Shown: positions 62,328 through 64,000 of the stretch, piece after piece
Numbering within the stretch: the first letter of the stretch is position 1
How the letters are laid out: each line of letters starts with the position of its first letter
From: VMDJ01 sp038146785
GTDB taxonomy: Bacteria; Pseudomonadota; Gammaproteobacteria; Chromatiales; Chromatiaceae
Assembly (NCBI GenBank): GCA_038146785.1
Contig: JAYQSI010000016.1
Coordinates: 744,001 to 808,000, forward strand
DNA: 64,000 bases
Direction of reading: 5' to 3'
Made by a program: the position numbers and the translations under genes
Notes under the pieces: model-generated
Seen by the model: only the letters and a program-made list of their open reading frames with translations
What the model was told of the DNA's origin: nothing
The model's database searches: none

Positions 62328-63124
62328 GCGCGTTTACGATAACGTCCTGTTTGTAACGCTTCTGCATTCTGTCGCCAAAAGGCGCGTGCTTGGCGTTGTA
62401 GATCGCAATGAATCTTAAGTCCTGCTGTTTGTGCATGCTCGTAAAAGGTATCGCGCTTTAAGTCAGGTAATGCGTGTTTATAGGCAAAAGCGATCGTGTT
62501 GCCGCCGGCGACCTGCAAATAAATCACCTGATCACCGAAGACAGCATTGAGTGCTGCATGTGCTTTTTGGCTGTCGCGAAATTCACTCGCCCATTGATTG
62601 GCAACCAGTACGCCTTGATTGCTGAGCTTCTCAGCACAGGTGGCCATGAAAGCTTGCTGTGTTTGTAGTTCGTGTGCGCCATTCGCCTCATAGAGGTCGG
62701 TAAAGATCACGTCGTACGATGTCTGGCTTTGCTCGATGAAGTCATTTGCATCAGCACAATGCAGGGCAAGTTTGTCATGTGGCTCAAGGCCACAAGCCGA
62801 TAAAGCGGCATCAATAACCAACTGACGGTGATCAACACCATCAATCAAGCTGTCGGGAAATAGCTGATTAAGGGCATTGGCGAGTGTGCCGCCCCCTAAA
62901 CCTAAAATGGCGAGCTGTTTTGGCGCAGCCAGCGTCAGTGGTGCGATCAGCATGCCATGCAGATACACATGCACGGGCGAGTAGGGGTGGCGGATATCGA
63001 TGCAGCTCTGCTCGACATCGTTACCAAAGGTCAGCCAGCGTTGATGATCTTTAGCGCGGACTTGTACAACGCCAAAGTCATCGCGGCCGTAAAAAGTGAT
63101 CTGTTCGGGTAAGGCTTGGCTCAC
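62324..63124 (-). CDS. Spermidine synthase-like methyltransferase-fold protein
   Basis: 266 residues with a SAM-dependent Rossmann core (LAILGLGGGTLANALNQLFP, IDGVDHRQLVIDAA, DVIFTDLYEANGAHEL). It resembles the SpeE-like family without clear polyamine-site residues, so the substrate is open. Overlaps DUF302 gene by 4 bases. Confidence 0.83.
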   Translation of the reverse strand: MSQALPEQITFYGRDDFGVVQVRAKDHQRWLTFGNDVEQSCIDIRHPYSPVHVYLHGMLIAPLTLAAPKQLAILGLGGGTLANALNQLFPDSLIDGVDHRQLVIDAALSACGLEPHDKLALHCADANDFIEQSQTSYDVIFTDLYEANGAHELQTQQAFMATCAEKLSNQGVLVANQWASEFRDSQKAHAALNAVFGDQVIYLQVAGGNTIAFAYKHALPDLKRDTFYEHAQTAGLKIHCDLQRQARAFWRQNAEALQTGRYRKRA

Positions 63125-63510
63125 ACGCCAGCTAAGGTATCGGCAACGCGTTGCAACTTGGCGCGAGCTTCGCTGCCAATCTCACGAACGGTTTCATTCT
63201 CACTCAATGCGAGCACAGAAGCTGGGTCCATGAAGCTGACTACTGTTGCATCACCCTCAGCGCGCATCACAAAGTTACAAGGCAATAAGGTGCCGGCATT
63301 GGGTTCTGCCTCGAGAACTCGCTCAGCAAGCTTGGGGTTACACGCACCCATGATGCGGTATGGCGCAATATCCTTATCCATTTTGGCCTTAAAAATGGCT
63401 TGAACGTCGATCTCGCTGACCACGCCAAGTTGTTCGCCCATCAAGGTTTCACGGACCTTTTCGACCGCTTGATCAAAGGGGAGATTCAGGGTGAGGTTAA
63501 ATTCGTACAT
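63121..63510 (-). CDS. DUF302 domain protein
   Basis: 129 residues: YEFNLTLNLPFDQAVEKVRE, GACNPKLAERVLEAEPNAG and LPCNFVMR are the DUF302 hallmarks. Function unknown; the family is frequent near sulfur-oxidation genes. Starts next to a palindrome and diverges from the sulfur-globule-like gene. Confidence 0.9.
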   Translation of the reverse strand: MYEFNLTLNLPFDQAVEKVRETLMGEQLGVVSEIDVQAIFKAKMDKDIAPYRIMGACNPKLAERVLEAEPNAGTLLPCNFVMRAEGDATVVSFMDPASVLALSENETVREIGSEARAKLQRVADTLAGV

Positions 63511-63539
63511 AGTTACTACCTTATGTAATTGAACTTTGA

Positions 63540-63556
63540 ATGACCGGGTCGGTCAT
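63540..63556. promoter_or_regulatory. Perfect 17-base palindrome, operator candidate
   Basis: ATGACCGGGTCGGTCAT between the divergent DUF302 and sulfur-globule-like genes. Half-sites TGACCG/CGGTCA resemble TetR-family operators, but no regulator gene is nearby. It lies 30 bases before the DUF302 start. Confidence 0.45.
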
Positions 63557-63589
63557 ACGCAGGTTATTGATTTCAGACGCATCATACCC

Positions 63590-63598
63590 TGATATGAT
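63590..63598 (+). promoter_or_regulatory. Extended -10 promoter for the last gene
   Basis: TGATATGAT, an extended -10 (TGn + TATGAT), 66 bases before the last gene. No good -35 is needed for this class. Confidence 0.45.
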
Positions 63599-63610
63599 GT
63601 CGGCACTGTA

Positions 63611-63640
63611 GATTAGCCCCAGATTTGACTTGGGCTAATC
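63611..63640 (+). other. Leader hairpin of the last gene
   Basis: GATTAGCCC (63611-63619) and GGGCTAATC (63632-63640) form a perfect 9-bp stem with a 12-base loop, ending 23 bases before the start codon. Possible translational or stability element. Confidence 0.6.
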
Positions 63641-63663
63641 GATTGAAGCTATAGGAGCTCAGA

Positions 63664-64000
63664 ATGAAAAAGACTCAGTGGATCTCACGCATCCTCTCAG
63701 TGCTAGCACTGACCGGCTCGTCGGTCGTTATGGCAAATGAGGCTGCGCCAGCGGCACGGCACCGCAAGCGGCTGCGCCTGCGCAAGCAGCGCCTGGCCCA
63801 TACAACTACGGTCCTAACTACACCCCAATGTCGAATCCATGGGGCGGTTACACCTACATGCCAAATCCGAATTACGGCAATGGTCCATCAATGCCTTGGG
63901 GTAACTCAGCACCTTATGGTGGCTATGGCCCATTCAACAATGGTCCATTTGGTAACAGCGGCCCGTTTGGTGGTAATGGTCCATTTAATGGTGGTCCTTT
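63664..64000 (+). CDS. Secreted sulfur-globule-like Gly/Asn/Pro-rich protein, partial, frameshifted
   Basis: ATG 63664 with AGGAGCT upstream. The first 30 residues form a signal peptide (LSVLALTGSSVVMA then NEAAPAA). After about 63755 the original frame gives an implausible Arg/His-rich sequence, whereas one inserted C near 63756 restores an Ala/Pro stretch followed by PGPYNYGPNYTPMSNPWGG and repeats of NGPFGN and GGNGPFNGG. This composition resembles proteobacterial sulfur globule proteins. Cut by the window end. Confidence 0.6.
   Translation, partial: MKKTQWISRILSVLALTGSSVVMANEAAPAARHRKRLRLRKQRLAHTTTVLTTPQCRIHGAVTPTCQIRITAMVHQCLGVTQHLMVAMAHSTMVHLVTAARLVVMVHLMVVL

Overview
The window is 64 kb of mostly core chromosome from a gammaproteobacterium. 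Signs of this are the rpsU-yqeY-dnaG-rpoD macromolecular synthesis operon followed by a CAT-anticodon tRNA, the hisBHAF-hisE-tatABC block, the fkpB-ispH pair, an Rsd/AlgQ protein, an E. coli-like Ugd and a gammaproteobacterial second-type EF-G. No insertion sequence, prophage, rRNA or CRISPR array was seen. A tkt-gap-pgk-pyk-fba cluster with a CbbA-like class II aldolase, an ETHE1-like persulfide dioxygenase, a DUF302 protein and a Gly/Asn/Pro/Phe-rich secreted repeat protein resembling sulfur globule proteins fit a sulfur-oxidising or C1-using autotroph. That lifestyle is inference; the genus cannot be named from the sequence alone.

Layout. 1-7.3 kb: sugar-phosphate cluster read rightward behind a hairpin-rich leader. 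7.3-12.6 kb: ugd, a leftward purC-glutaredoxin-srkA group, small hypothetical genes including a MbcA/ParS-type antitoxin-domain protein, and a Sel1 protein. 12.6-19.9 kb: typA, dtd, then the histidine operon running into tatABC; TatC has an unusual acidic tail ending in a FimV-like motif. 20-23.8 kb: a DUF255 thioredoxin-domain protein, moaA and a hypothetical gene. 23.8-28.8 kb, leftward: rpsU, yqeY, dnaG, rpoD, tRNA, zinc ribbon. 28.8-46 kb: mixed housekeeping genes (tsaD, plsY, folB, folK, a pteridine-reductase-like SDR, rsd, slt, glcF, thiO, ispH, fkpB). 46-49.3 kb, leftward: a 46-codon membrane mini-gene, a cobalamin riboswitch, a shattered btuB and pduO, continuing without gaps into fkpB and ispH. 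49.3-52.9 kb: rimO, yqhA, DUF2892, dusA, cytochrome c. 53-58.3 kb: a complete Liv-type ABC transporter. 58.5-64 kb: EF-G2, persulfide dioxygenase, an S1-domain protein, a spermidine-synthase-like protein, DUF302 and the start of the sulfur-globule-like gene.

Sequence quality matters here. pgk, srkA, dnaG, dusA, a PTPS-family gene, hisB and the last partial gene are each broken by one short indel, most of them in or next to a homopolymer, while both halves remain well conserved. Several of these genes are essential, so indel errors in the assembly are the simplest explanation. btuB has a much higher indel density and may be a true pseudogene, although some of its breaks are also in homopolymers.

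Most gene-free stretches are short. The only long one (46.6-49.27 kb) holds the btuB remnant, the riboswitch, the mini-gene and regulatory sites. The 52.9-53.15 kb and 58.28-58.52 kb gaps hold only promoter- or operator-like sequence and a terminator.
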